64,000 nt of DNA from Alkalihalobacillus sp. LMS6. GTDB taxonomy: Bacteria; Bacillota; Bacilli; Bacillales; Bacillaceae_D. The notes beneath the pieces are model-generated. The model had not been told where the DNA came from. It did not search any database and saw nothing but the letters and a program-made list of their open reading frames with translations. Numbering within the stretch: position 1 is the stretch's first letter; each line of letters opens with the position of its first letter. The DNA is taken from contig NZ_CP093302.1 in the NCBI RefSeq assembly GCF_024362765.1, positions 2,975,564 to 3,039,563 of the forward strand, given 5' to 3'. Of this stretch, positions 9,797-17,649 are shown piece after piece. The position numbers and the translations under genes were made by a program.

Positions 9797-10273
9797 TTAG
9801 ATAATTGATTTCCCGTCTTTACTCGTTAACAAGTAATCTATCGAGTCTTTGTATCCTTTTAATTGAATACTTACGTCCATCGTTAAGATAGCAGGTGATT
9901 TTGTTAATGTTCCGTTAATAAAATCAATGAGATGCTCGTTGCTATTAAAATATGCTTGTACAATGAAATGATGATAGCCGGAAACAGAATCCACACATAA
10001 AATTTCTGGAAACGATGCGAGCCATTTCCCAACCTCGTCTTGTTTGCCTACTGCAACACTTACACCGATAATTGCCTTTACCGATAAGCCTAGTTTGCTT
10101 GGATCAATTTTAATAATAAAATCAAACACACCGTTATGTACCATTCTTTTTGATCGTTGCCTTACCGTACCTTCACTAACGTTGAGTTGCCTAGCGATTT
10201 GACTGTAAGTGAATTTTCCGTCTTTTTGGTATAAATCCAATATTTTAAAATCTAATGCGTCAAGTTTCTCCAT
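9797..10273 (-). CDS. Lrp/AsnC family transcriptional regulator
   Basis: 158-residue Lrp/AsnC regulator. The N-terminal winged helix-turn-helix (LDALDFKILDLYQKDGKF, then YSQIARQLNVSEGTVRQR) is followed by a RAM (ligand-binding, oligomerising) domain from about residue 65. Lrp proteins sense amino acids and bind DNA as octamers. It is the first gene of the oligopeptide transporter operon, 34 bp before the OppD-type ATPase. An inverted repeat GAATG-N7-CATTC at 10302-10318 just upstream could be its own operator (inference). Autoregulation and control of peptide uptake by internal amino-acid pools is the simplest reading. Confidence 0.92.
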   Translation of the reverse strand: MEKLDALDFKILDLYQKDGKFTYSQIARQLNVSEGTVRQRSKRMVHNGVFDFIIKIDPSKLGLSVKAIIGVSVAVGKQDEVGKWLASFPEILCVDSVSGYHHFIVQAYFNSNEHLIDFINGTLTKSPAILTMDVSIQLKGYKDSIDYLLTSKDGKSII

Positions 10274-10718
10274 TTGGTATCACTCTCTTATTTCCCAACA
10301 TGAATGTAAACTTCATTCTACGAATTCATTATTGAAAGTTCTGATTTATTCATTTTTTCGTAAAAGTTATTGTTAGTATATAAGACTGATTCAGGTAAAG
10401 CAATAAAAATTTTAGATAAATGTGACTTTCATTTAAAGTTTTACTTAATTTTCGATATTTTCGTCCAATCAGTATACCATATTCTAGAATAATGTATATT
10501 CTTATTTTTCCGCTTTTTTCTTTAATACTACTAGCTATTGGTTTCCCCATTTATTATACTGACAAATTCTGCAACATCCTTGGTAGAACTTGTTAGAAAA
10601 TCTGACGGTTTTTTTCTTTAATTGAGTAACATTTTTGCGTAACGTTTATGATATAATTTTAATTTGGGATAAGAGAAATTCATTTTATATAAACGAACTG
10701 AAAAGAGGGATTGGCGTA
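10274..10718. promoter_or_regulatory. Divergent intergenic region between Lrp operon and LCP gene
   Basis: 445 bp without a supported gene. It holds an inverted repeat GAATG-N7-CATTC (10302-10318) next to the regulator gene. On the plus strand there is an extended -10 element TGATATAAT (10649-10657) about 60 bp before the LCP start, with no good -35. The rest is AT-rich and I see no further structure in it. Confidence 0.5.
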
Positions 10719-11759
10719 ATGGAGGAAACACGTAAACGTCGCCGAAAACAAAAGAAAAAGAGACTTGTACTAAAAACTGCTCTGTTTACAGCCCTTGTTG
10801 GCTTACTCGCAGTTGGTACAGGGGCTTGGTATATTGTTAATCAATTGAATGATACCGCAGCAAGTGCTTATCAAGGATTAAATCGTGGTGATAAATCAGA
10901 GTTGCGCGTTCAACCTGTTGATGTTGGGAAAGATAACTTTTCTATGCTCATTCTAGGAAGTGATTTCCGAGATGGCGACAGTGGTGGTGAACGAACGGAT
11001 ACTATGATTGTTGCAACATTTAACAAAGGAGATCGTTCAATTAAATTAACAAGTATACCTCGCGATACGTATACAGAAATTATTGGGTACACTGAGGGAC
11101 CTTTTTACGATAAGATCAATCATGCTCATGCTTTTGGTGGCATTGACATGGCCATTGATACGGTCGAGAATTTACTAGATATTCCAATCGATCACTACGG
11201 CTTAGCTCGTTTTGACGGCCTCGTTGACATCATTGATGCACTTGATGGCATTGAAGTGGATGTCACTTACGAGTTTAACTTTAATGAAAAAAGCCGAGAT
11301 GTTGATTTTGATTTCACAAAAGGTCCTACTCATATGGATGGAGAAATGGCTTTAGCTTATGCGAGAGAACGAAAATCTGCTGAAGGTGGTGGCGATAAAG
11401 GTCGAGGAATTCGCCAGCAACAAGTAATTGAATCGATCATCGACCGTACAGCTTCACTTTCTAGCATCACACGTTTTAATGATTTCTTTGATGCGATTGG
11501 CAACAATCTACAGATGGACTTAACGTTCGGTAATATCGTCTCGTTACACGGCTATGCTTCATCAATTGATTCTATCGAAACATTGCAGCTTCAAACTGAT
11601 GGTCATATGCGCCAAGATATTTATGGAAATAATATTTGGTATGAGGACGCAGTAGAAGAAGAGTTACTAGAATTACAGCATACATTAAGAGAACATTTAG
11701 AACTCCCGGTAGAAAATGATTCAACATTAGAGACACCAACAAGCGATTCGTTAGACTAG
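10719..11759 (+). CDS. LytR-CpsA-Psr (LCP) family cell-wall polymer ligase
   Basis: LCP-family phosphotransferase that attaches undecaprenyl-linked glycopolymers (wall teichoic acid and others) to peptidoglycan on the outer membrane face. A short Arg/Lys-rich cytoplasmic tail is followed by one membrane helix (about residues 17-38). The LCP core shows GERTDTMIVATFN, LTSIPRDTYTEI, the KINHAHAFGG motif and a conserved late Arg-containing segment (ALAYARERK; GRGIRQQQVI). The open frame reaches back to 10635, but ATG 10719 follows AGAGGGA and gives the normal basic tail. Its role fits the glycopolymer cluster 5 kb downstream. It is a TagT/U/V-type paralogue; which one cannot be told. Confidence 0.93.
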   Translation: MEETRKRRRKQKKKRLVLKTALFTALVGLLAVGTGAWYIVNQLNDTAASAYQGLNRGDKSELRVQPVDVGKDNFSMLILGSDFRDGDSGGERTDTMIVATFNKGDRSIKLTSIPRDTYTEIIGYTEGPFYDKINHAHAFGGIDMAIDTVENLLDIPIDHYGLARFDGLVDIIDALDGIEVDVTYEFNFNEKSRDVDFDFTKGPTHMDGEMALAYARERKSAEGGGDKGRGIRQQQVIESIIDRTASLSSITRFNDFFDAIGNNLQMDLTFGNIVSLHGYASSIDSIETLQLQTDGHMRQDIYGNNIWYEDAVEEELLELQHTLREHLELPVENDSTLETPTSDSLD

Positions 11760-11781
11760 ACCTTCGTCTAGTCTTTTTTTT
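11754..11781 (+). terminator. Intrinsic terminator of LCP gene
   Basis: 8-bp perfect stem GACTAGAC/GTCTAGTC around a CTTC tetraloop, followed by eight T. The stem incorporates the TAG stop codon of the LCP gene. Confidence 0.9.
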
Positions 11782-11943
11782 GTCGAAATTTCAAAAACAG
11801 GACTTCGTAACTAGGTTTTATTCTTTATAATAAGAGGTATAGTTTCAGGATATCTCTGTATTCGACGAGATATTGCAAAAAATACTTCGACTCTATTAAT
11901 ATATGAAACTTTTTATTCGATAATATAGTTGAGGTACAAATTT

Positions 11944-14900
11944 TTGGAGGTGTTTATCATAAAGAAGAAGATTTTAATCACAAGTGGCTCAGCCTCCGCA
12001 CTAACGCTCATCGCAACGGCTCTGCCTCTTCAAACAACGTTGGCCAACTCTTACAACGTTGTCGAGAATCACTACCCTATTTCATTCAGTGACGCAGTCG
12101 ATCGGCAAATGAGCCTTTCTGCTCCCCCCCAAACGGACAAAAATGGGCGTTGGCAAAATGCATCTCGAAATGATGTTGCGTACTACATGAATCCAAGCAA
12201 TTTCAGTCAAGGAACATCCTCTTATCTACAATTCCTTGATTTGACCTCTAGTGCTGGTTTAAGTGCACAAGCAATCAATTCACAACTTTTGTCCAATAAA
12301 GGTATCTTGTCTGGCCATGGGCAAACTTTTATAAATGCGAGTAAGTTGCATGGCGTGAATGAAATTTACCTAATCTCCCATGCCCTTTTGGAAACAGGAA
12401 ATGGCGGCTCTCAATTAGCGCGAGGCGTCCAGTATAACGGAAGAACCGTTTACAATATGTACGGAATCGGTGCCTTTGATGGCAATGCTGTTCAAGCTGG
12501 CGCTCGTTATGCTTATAACCAAGGTTGGTTTACGCCTGAAGATGCCATTATTGGTGGTTCTCGCTTTGTATCTAATAATTATTTCGGTCGCGGTCAAACC
12601 ACATTATACAAAATGCGTTGGAACCCCTCTACTCCAGGGACGCACCAGTACGCTACCGATGTAGGCTGGGCGGTTAAACAAACCCATCAAATGGCGAATC
12701 TATATGGGATGGTTGACAATTATAATTTACAGTTTTCATTACCTGTCTATAATAACCAACCCGGTGGCAACCAACCAAGCGACAATGAATTAGAACCATT
12801 ACCACCAAATACATACGGAACGACAACCGCTCGTTTAAATGTACGAACAGGTCCTGGAACAAGTCATTCCATTGTTACAACGTTAAATAAAGACCAAAAA
12901 ATTGATCTTATCGCAAAGTCTGGTCAATGGTACAAAATTAAAGCTGGCAATGTGGAAGGCTATGTATCCGAACAATTTTTATCAATCGGAAAAGACAGCG
13001 AAGACCAAATTGACGAAATTGATGAAGACGTTATCGCAGAAGGAAAAACAACTGCTCGCTTGAATCTTCGTAGCCAGCCAAATACATCTAGTTCGATTCG
13101 AACAACCTTGTCAAAAGGACAAACCGTACAAATTGTTAAACAAGAAGGAAACTGGTACTTTGTGCGTGTTGGCTTTCAAACAGGGTGGGTTTCTTCCGAG
13201 TTCGTTTCAACTTCAAATGAAAACGTTGGGGACAGCAACCCTTCTCTTGGGTCCGCTACAACGACAGCTCGCTTAAATCTTCGCTCTGGTGCGGGCACGT
13301 CTCATCGTGTTTTAACGACGCTACCTGTTGGGCAGAAACTCGAGCTTCTCCAGAAACAAGGCAACTGGTATCAAGTCAAGGCTGGCAATCAAACGGGTTG
13401 GGTTTCTTCTGAGTTTGTTTCAACTTCAGGTGAAAACGTTGGGGACGGCAACCCTTCTCTTGGGTCCGCTACTACGACAGCTCGCTTAAACCTTCGTTCT
13501 GGCGCAGGCACGTCTCATCGTGTGCTAACGACGCTACCTGTTGGACAGAAGCTTGAGCTTCTTCAGAAACAAGGCAACTGGTATCAAGTGAAGGCTGGCA
13601 ATCAAACGGGCTGGGTTTCTTCTGAGTTCGTTTCGACTTCAAACGAAAACGTTGGGGACAGCAACCCTTCTCTTGGTTCTGCAACGACGACGGCTCGCTT
13701 AAATCTTCGCTCTGGCGCAGGCACGTCTCATCGTGTTTTAACAACGTTACCTGTTGGACAGAAACTTGAGCTTCTTCAGAAACAAGGCAACTGGTATCAA
13801 GTCAAAGCTGGCAACCAAACAGGCTGGGTTTCTTCTGAATTCGTTTCAACTTCAGGTGAAAACGTCGATAACAGCAACCCTTCTCTTGGGTCCGCTACAA
13901 CGACAGCTCGCTTAAATCTTCGTTCTGGTGCGGGCACATCGCATCGTGTTTTAACAACGCTACCTGTTGGGCAGAAACTCGAGCTTCTTCAGAAACAAGG
14001 CAACTGGTATCAAGTGAAAGCTGGCAATCAAACGGGTTGGGTTTCTTCTGAATTCGTTCAAACGAGTGGCGGAAACAATGTCGATAACAGCAACCCTTCT
14101 CTTGGTTCTGCAACGACGACGGCTCGCTTAAATCTTCGCTCTGGTGCGGGCACATCGCATCGTGTTTTAACGACGCTACCTGTTGGGCAGAAACTTGAGC
14201 TTCTTCAGAAACAAGGCAACTGGTACCAAGTCAAAGCTGGCAACCAAACAGGCTGGGTCTCTTCTGAATTTGTTCAAACGAGCAGCGGAAACAACGTCGA
14301 TAACAGCAACCCTTCTCTTGGTTCTGCAACAACGACAGCTCGCTTAAACCTTCGCTCTGGTGCGGGCACATCTCATCGTGTTTTAACAACGTTACCTGTT
14401 GGACAGAAACTTGAGCTTCTTCAGAAACAAGGCAATTGGTATCAGGTCAAAGCTGGCAACCAAACAGGCTGGGTCTCTTCTGAATTTGTTCAAACGAGCA
14501 GCGGAAACAATGTCGATAACAGCAATCCTTCTCTTGGATCAGCTACAACGACAGCTCGCTTAAATCTTCGCTCTGGCGCAGGCACGTCTCATCGTGTGCT
14601 AACGACGCTACCCGTTGGACAGAAACTTGAGCTTCTTCAGAAACAAGGCAATTGGTATCAGGTCAAAGCTGGCAACCAAACAGGCTGGGTCTCTGCTGAT
14701 TTTCTCTCAATGGATAAAGTGTCTCCGTCCCAAGAGACTACTTTATCCAAAGCTGGTGAAACAACGGCTCGCGTTAACCTTCGTTCTGGCGCCGGCACGT
14801 CTCATCGTGTGCTAACGACGTTAAATAAAGGACAAGCGGTTGAAATTTTGAAGACAGAGAGTGGATGGCATCAAGTTAAAGTCGGTTCGCAAACAGGTTG

Positions 14901-15687
14901 GGTTTTTGCGCAATATGTTACGGAAAGAAAAGCAGCACCTAGCATACAAGCAATGTCTCGCTCACTAATGGGACCAATGTTTATTCAAGAACAACCTATC
15001 ATTGACGACCAAGATATTTCTTCCGATGAAGTTGTTGGAGATGAGGGAAATACCGATTCTCCTGTTGAGGCTTCTCCTTCTGACGATCAAGAAGATTCTT
15101 CCGATGAAGTTGCTGAGGATGAAGTGAGCTCCGATTCTCCTGTTGAGTCTACTCCTTCTGACGACCAAGATTCTTCTGATGTAGTTGCTGAGGATGAAGT
15201 GAGCTCCAATTCTCCTGTTGAGGCTTCTCCTTCTGACGACCAAGATTCTTCTGATGTAGTTGCTGAGGATGAAGTGAGCTCCGATTCTCCTGTTGAGGCT
15301 TCTCCTTCTGACGATCAAGAAGATTCTTCTGATGTAGTTGCTGAGGATGAAGTTGCTGAGGATGAAGTGAGCTCCGATTCTCCTGTTGAGGCTTCTCCTT
15401 CTGACGACCTAGACTCTTCCGATGAAGTTGTTGAGGATGAGAGAAATACCGATTCTTCTGTTGCTGAAACTAACGCTTCTGAGGGAACATTGATTGAACC
15501 TGAATCTGAACGTAAAAATATTGTTAGCCAAACTACCCTATATCTAGAAGCTGATATCGAAAGTAATGCCGTGCTTCAGTTATCAGAGGGACAAGAGGTT
15601 GAAATTCTTGAAAAGAAATCTGGATTTATTAAAGTTAAAGTTAACAATCAAGAAGGTTGGATCGTTAAAAATTCAGTAAACATCTAA
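11944..15687 (+). CDS. Secreted modular autolysin: glucosaminidase plus SH3b array plus acidic repeats
   Basis: Exported cell-wall hydrolase of about 1,245 residues. A signal peptide (KKKILITSG, hydrophobic core, TTLANS) leads to a glucosaminidase (LytD-like) domain around residues 85-260. Its probable catalytic Glu lies in SHALLETGNGG and is followed by an NMYGIGAFD motif. Next come about ten SH3b repeats (DNA 12820-14930), an acidic Ser/Asp/Glu/Val repeat tail (15007-15465) and a last divergent SH3b unit. Such enzymes cut GlcNAc-MurNAc bonds in peptidoglycan; SH3b repeats bind the wall. The start is problematic. The best SD (GGAGGTG, 11946-11952) points to an ATA at 11959 giving IKKKILIT. 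I list the nearest canonical start with an SD, TTG 11944 (GAGGT at 11931). TTG 11929 and GTG 11950 are weaker options. Confidence 0.9.
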   Translation: MEVFIIKKKILITSGSASALTLIATALPLQTTLANSYNVVENHYPISFSDAVDRQMSLSAPPQTDKNGRWQNASRNDVAYYMNPSNFSQGTSSYLQFLDLTSSAGLSAQAINSQLLSNKGILSGHGQTFINASKLHGVNEIYLISHALLETGNGGSQLARGVQYNGRTVYNMYGIGAFDGNAVQAGARYAYNQGWFTPEDAIIGGSRFVSNNYFGRGQTTLYKMRWNPSTPGTHQYATDVGWAVKQTHQMANLYGMVDNYNLQFSLPVYNNQPGGNQPSDNELEPLPPNTYGTTTARLNVRTGPGTSHSIVTTLNKDQKIDLIAKSGQWYKIKAGNVEGYVSEQFLSIGKDSEDQIDEIDEDVIAEGKTTARLNLRSQPNTSSSIRTTLSKGQTVQIVKQEGNWYFVRVGFQTGWVSSEFVSTSNENVGDSNPSLGSATTTARLNLRSGAGTSHRVLTTLPVGQKLELLQKQGNWYQVKAGNQTGWVSSEFVSTSGENVGDGNPSLGSATTTARLNLRSGAGTSHRVLTTLPVGQKLELLQKQGNWYQVKAGNQTGWVSSEFVSTSNENVGDSNPSLGSATTTARLNLRSGAGTSHRVLTTLPVGQKLELLQKQGNWYQVKAGNQTGWVSSEFVSTSGENVDNSNPSLGSATTTARLNLRSGAGTSHRVLTTLPVGQKLELLQKQGNWYQVKAGNQTGWVSSEFVQTSGGNNVDNSNPSLGSATTTARLNLRSGAGTSHRVLTTLPVGQKLELLQKQGNWYQVKAGNQTGWVSSEFVQTSSGNNVDNSNPSLGSATTTARLNLRSGAGTSHRVLTTLPVGQKLELLQKQGNWYQVKAGNQTGWVSSEFVQTSSGNNVDNSNPSLGSATTTARLNLRSGAGTSHRVLTTLPVGQKLELLQKQGNWYQVKAGNQTGWVSADFLSMDKVSPSQETTLSKAGETTARVNLRSGAGTSHRVLTTLNKGQAVEILKTESGWHQVKVGSQTGWVFAQYVTERKAAPSIQAMSRSLMGPMFIQEQPIIDDQDISSDEVVGDEGNTDSPVEASPSDDQEDSSDEVAEDEVSSDSPVESTPSDDQDSSDVVAEDEVSSNSPVEASPSDDQDSSDVVAEDEVSSDSPVEASPSDDQEDSSDVVAEDEVAEDEVSSDSPVEASPSDDLDSSDEVVEDERNTDSSVAETNASEGTLIEPESERKNIVSQTTLYLEADIESNAVLQLSEGQEVEILEKKSGFIKVKVNNQEGWIVKNSVNI
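13252..14699 (+). repeat. Seven near-identical 213/216-bp tandem SH3b-coding repeats
   Basis: Repeat units begin at 13252, 13465, 13678, 13891, 14107, 14323 and 14539. The first three intervals are 213 bp and the next three 216 bp, reflecting one extra codon in the linker (SSGNNVDNS versus SGENVDNS). The encoded SH3b cores are identical at protein level apart from the last linker. The DNA differs mainly at synonymous positions, so the array is ageing but protein-constrained or periodically homogenised. More divergent SH3b units flank it on both sides. Confidence 0.95.
15007..15465 (+). repeat. Acidic tandem repeats (about 30-residue unit) in autolysin tail
   Basis: About five copies of a unit built from SSD-x-V-x-EDEVSSDSPVEASPSDDQ, one containing an internal duplication of VAEDE. 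Almost every residue is Ser, Asp, Glu, Pro or Val, with no Lys or Arg inside the units. It is a low-complexity, strongly negatively charged spacer before the last SH3b unit. Confidence 0.92.
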
Positions 15688-15705
15688 TCAATTTTATTAG
15701 CTCTA

Positions 15706-15756
15706 AAAAGAAACAAGGCTTCGGGTTTGATATATCCGAAGCCTTGTTTCTTTTCA
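15706..15756. terminator. Bidirectional terminator between autolysin and glycopolymer cluster
   Basis: Perfect 19-bp stem (15706-15724 with 15736-15754) around an 11-nt loop, with A-rich left and T-rich right flanks. It can stop transcription from both the autolysin (plus) and the TarM-like gene (minus, ending at 15793). Confidence 0.92.
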
Positions 15757-15792
15757 AAAAACTATAAACAAGATAATTGTTTTAATGTGACT

Positions 15793-17322
15793 TTACAATA
15801 TACTTAGCCAATTATCTTTAAATCTTTCTACACTAAATCGATCATTTACTTTGATTGCATTCTCAGATAAAAACATGCGGTGGTTTTCATCATTCATAAT
15901 ATTAATGATCTTTTCTGCCATCGCTGCAAGATCATTTTTTTCTATTAAATATCCATCTATACCATCTCTAATAATATCTGACGGACCGTATTTAATATCA
16001 AATGCGACAACAGGCGTGCCTACAGACAGACTCTCTGTTAAAACTAATCCAAACCCTTCATAATCTGAGGTTAGTATCGATAATGAAGCCTTACTATATT
16101 GCTCCATAGCGTTTTTAGTATAACCCTTAAAAATAACATTGTTAGTTAATTTAAGTTCTTCAACAAGAGTTTTTAATTTTTTCTCCTCAACACCAACACC
16201 GTATATTTCATATTTAGCAGCTGGAATTTTATCTACTACAAATCTGAAAGCTCTAATAGCTTGATCAACTCTCTTCTGGGGAACCAGTCTTGCAATTGTT
16301 ATTGCAAGCAATTGATCATGATTATTTTCCTTTGCTTTGTGATTATATGGTACAGAGTGAGGTATAACATTATATTTTGAGATGCTACCATACAACGAAT
16401 AGACGTCATCTCTTTGCTTTTGAGTAAGGAAAACTAATTCGTCGAATTTATCTAAGTTTTCATAAAATCTCTTGTAAGATTTGGTTATATTTTTGGGGTT
16501 ATCAAACGGTTTTTCTAAATGGATATTGTGCGTTATTGCAATTTTTTTTGCTTCAAAAAAATTACTGTTTAAATTAATTACTATCGGATCTAAATGCCTT
16601 TGATCAACCGTTATAGTAACATTCTTCAAGTTCAATTCCTTTAATTTATTTTCAAACCATGCTATTTGTAAATCTTTAAAAGAATTATAGCTTTTGTTAT
16701 CAGTGAACGTAAAACATCTACCTAAATCTCCATCATCATTTATCCAAATACTTAATACACAAACTCCTTCCGAATTAAAAAAACGTTCCACTTTCGGATT
16801 TTCAAATGCATCGTAACTTCTAGATAATACAAGCTTATTATCAGTGTTGAATTCATCATGTCTAATTTTATTTTTAGCGTCATCAAAATAGTCTACATAT
16901 TCCAAATAACCGTCTAAATGGTATCTTTTATATTTTTTATAAATACCATTTTTAAAGTATCGATAAGATTTAAATTTTGACTTTTGAGAAGCTATAATTT
17001 CGTACCCTTTTTCTTCTAGTAAAGATTCCTCCGCTATTGAATCTGAATGAGTTGACTGAGAAATCTCAGAAAAATATAAGTCTTCAAAAATATTATATAC
17101 TTTAATATTATTAGAAACTTGATTAGTACTTTTAGCATCTTCAACTACTTTTTGTAGATTTCTTTGAAAACTAACCGTCAAAAAATTAATTTTCTCATAT
17201 TCAGATGATAGAATATTCGCCCTAGCTAATATTGCTTTTGTTAACCCCCCACGATCCAATCGAAAAGAATCTGTTAGGAAAACAATATCATTTTTCCTTT
17301 TACTTCTGTTTATTAAATTCAA
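15793..17322 (-). CDS. TarM/TagE-like teichoic acid alpha-glycosyltransferase (GT4)
   Basis: GT-B, family 4 glycosyltransferase of 509 residues. The N-terminal motif DSFRLDRGGLTKAILARANIL and the middle DUF1975-like region resemble TagE and Staphylococcus TarM. The nucleotide-sugar site shows ARLVPQKRVDQAI and the EX7E motif EGFGLVLTE, followed by VVAFDIKYGPSDII, very close to TarM as I recall it. The likely role is cytoplasmic alpha-glucosylation or GlcNAc-decoration of poly(glycerol or ribitol phosphate). TTG start with AAAGGATG upstream. It is the last gene of the minus-strand cluster, 327 bp after the TagF-like gene, so it may have its own promoter. Confidence 0.85.
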   Translation of the reverse strand: MNLINRSKRKNDIVFLTDSFRLDRGGLTKAILARANILSSEYEKINFLTVSFQRNLQKVVEDAKSTNQVSNNIKVYNIFEDLYFSEISQSTHSDSIAEESLLEEKGYEIIASQKSKFKSYRYFKNGIYKKYKRYHLDGYLEYVDYFDDAKNKIRHDEFNTDNKLVLSRSYDAFENPKVERFFNSEGVCVLSIWINDDGDLGRCFTFTDNKSYNSFKDLQIAWFENKLKELNLKNVTITVDQRHLDPIVINLNSNFFEAKKIAITHNIHLEKPFDNPKNITKSYKRFYENLDKFDELVFLTQKQRDDVYSLYGSISKYNVIPHSVPYNHKAKENNHDQLLAITIARLVPQKRVDQAIRAFRFVVDKIPAAKYEIYGVGVEEKKLKTLVEELKLTNNVIFKGYTKNAMEQYSKASLSILTSDYEGFGLVLTESLSVGTPVVAFDIKYGPSDIIRDGIDGYLIEKNDLAAMAEKIINIMNDENHRMFLSENAIKVNDRFSVERFKDNWLSIL

Positions 17323-17649
17323 ATTCTAACATCCTTTCCCATATATAGCCCGACGATAGCAACATAAATTAACCAACTACCCTTCTACTCTAAGAATAGC
17401 TCATTAATTGATTTTTTCTTAAGGTCTTTTCTACTTTTAAAACACACAATAAAGAAGCATAGATATGTATCTTAAACTCATGATGAAACTTTAAACAAAT
17501 CAGCTATATTGGAATTTAGTCATATGTACGCCTTAAAGTATGTTTTATTAGTATAAAATCAGTTTACCTTATTTGGCTATACATATGACCTTTTTACACA
17601 ACTTTAATTACTCTGTTTTATTTCTTTTATCTTATAAAGCAGATTCGAA
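17323..17649. other. Intergenic gap between TarM-like and TagF-like genes
   Basis: 327 bp, AT-rich, with no supported gene on either strand; the small plus-strand frame at 17573-17827 is mostly antisense to the TagF-like gene. The minus-strand leader of the TarM-like gene ends in an AAAGGATG ribosome-binding site. I see no convincing promoter or terminator hairpin. Confidence 0.5.

Noticed and set aside
10350-10550. 66-codon minus-strand ORF in the Lrp-LCP intergenic region
   Set aside because: No ribosome-binding site, very AT-rich composition, no recognisable domain.
11880-11940. Sigma-D promoter for the autolysin
   Set aside because: A TTCGATAA element with a TTAA about 16 bp upstream is suggestive but too weak to call.
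12415-14155. Several antisense ORFs across the SH3b region
   Set aside because: Repeated frames mirror the repeat array; they are shadows of the autolysin coding sequence.
13252-14699. CRISPR-like array
   Set aside because: Repeats are 213/216-bp tandem units coding for SH3b domains, with no spacers.
14965-15318. 117-codon minus-strand ORF over the acidic repeats
   Set aside because: Its internal repetition is the complement of the acidic repeat coding sequence; no SD.
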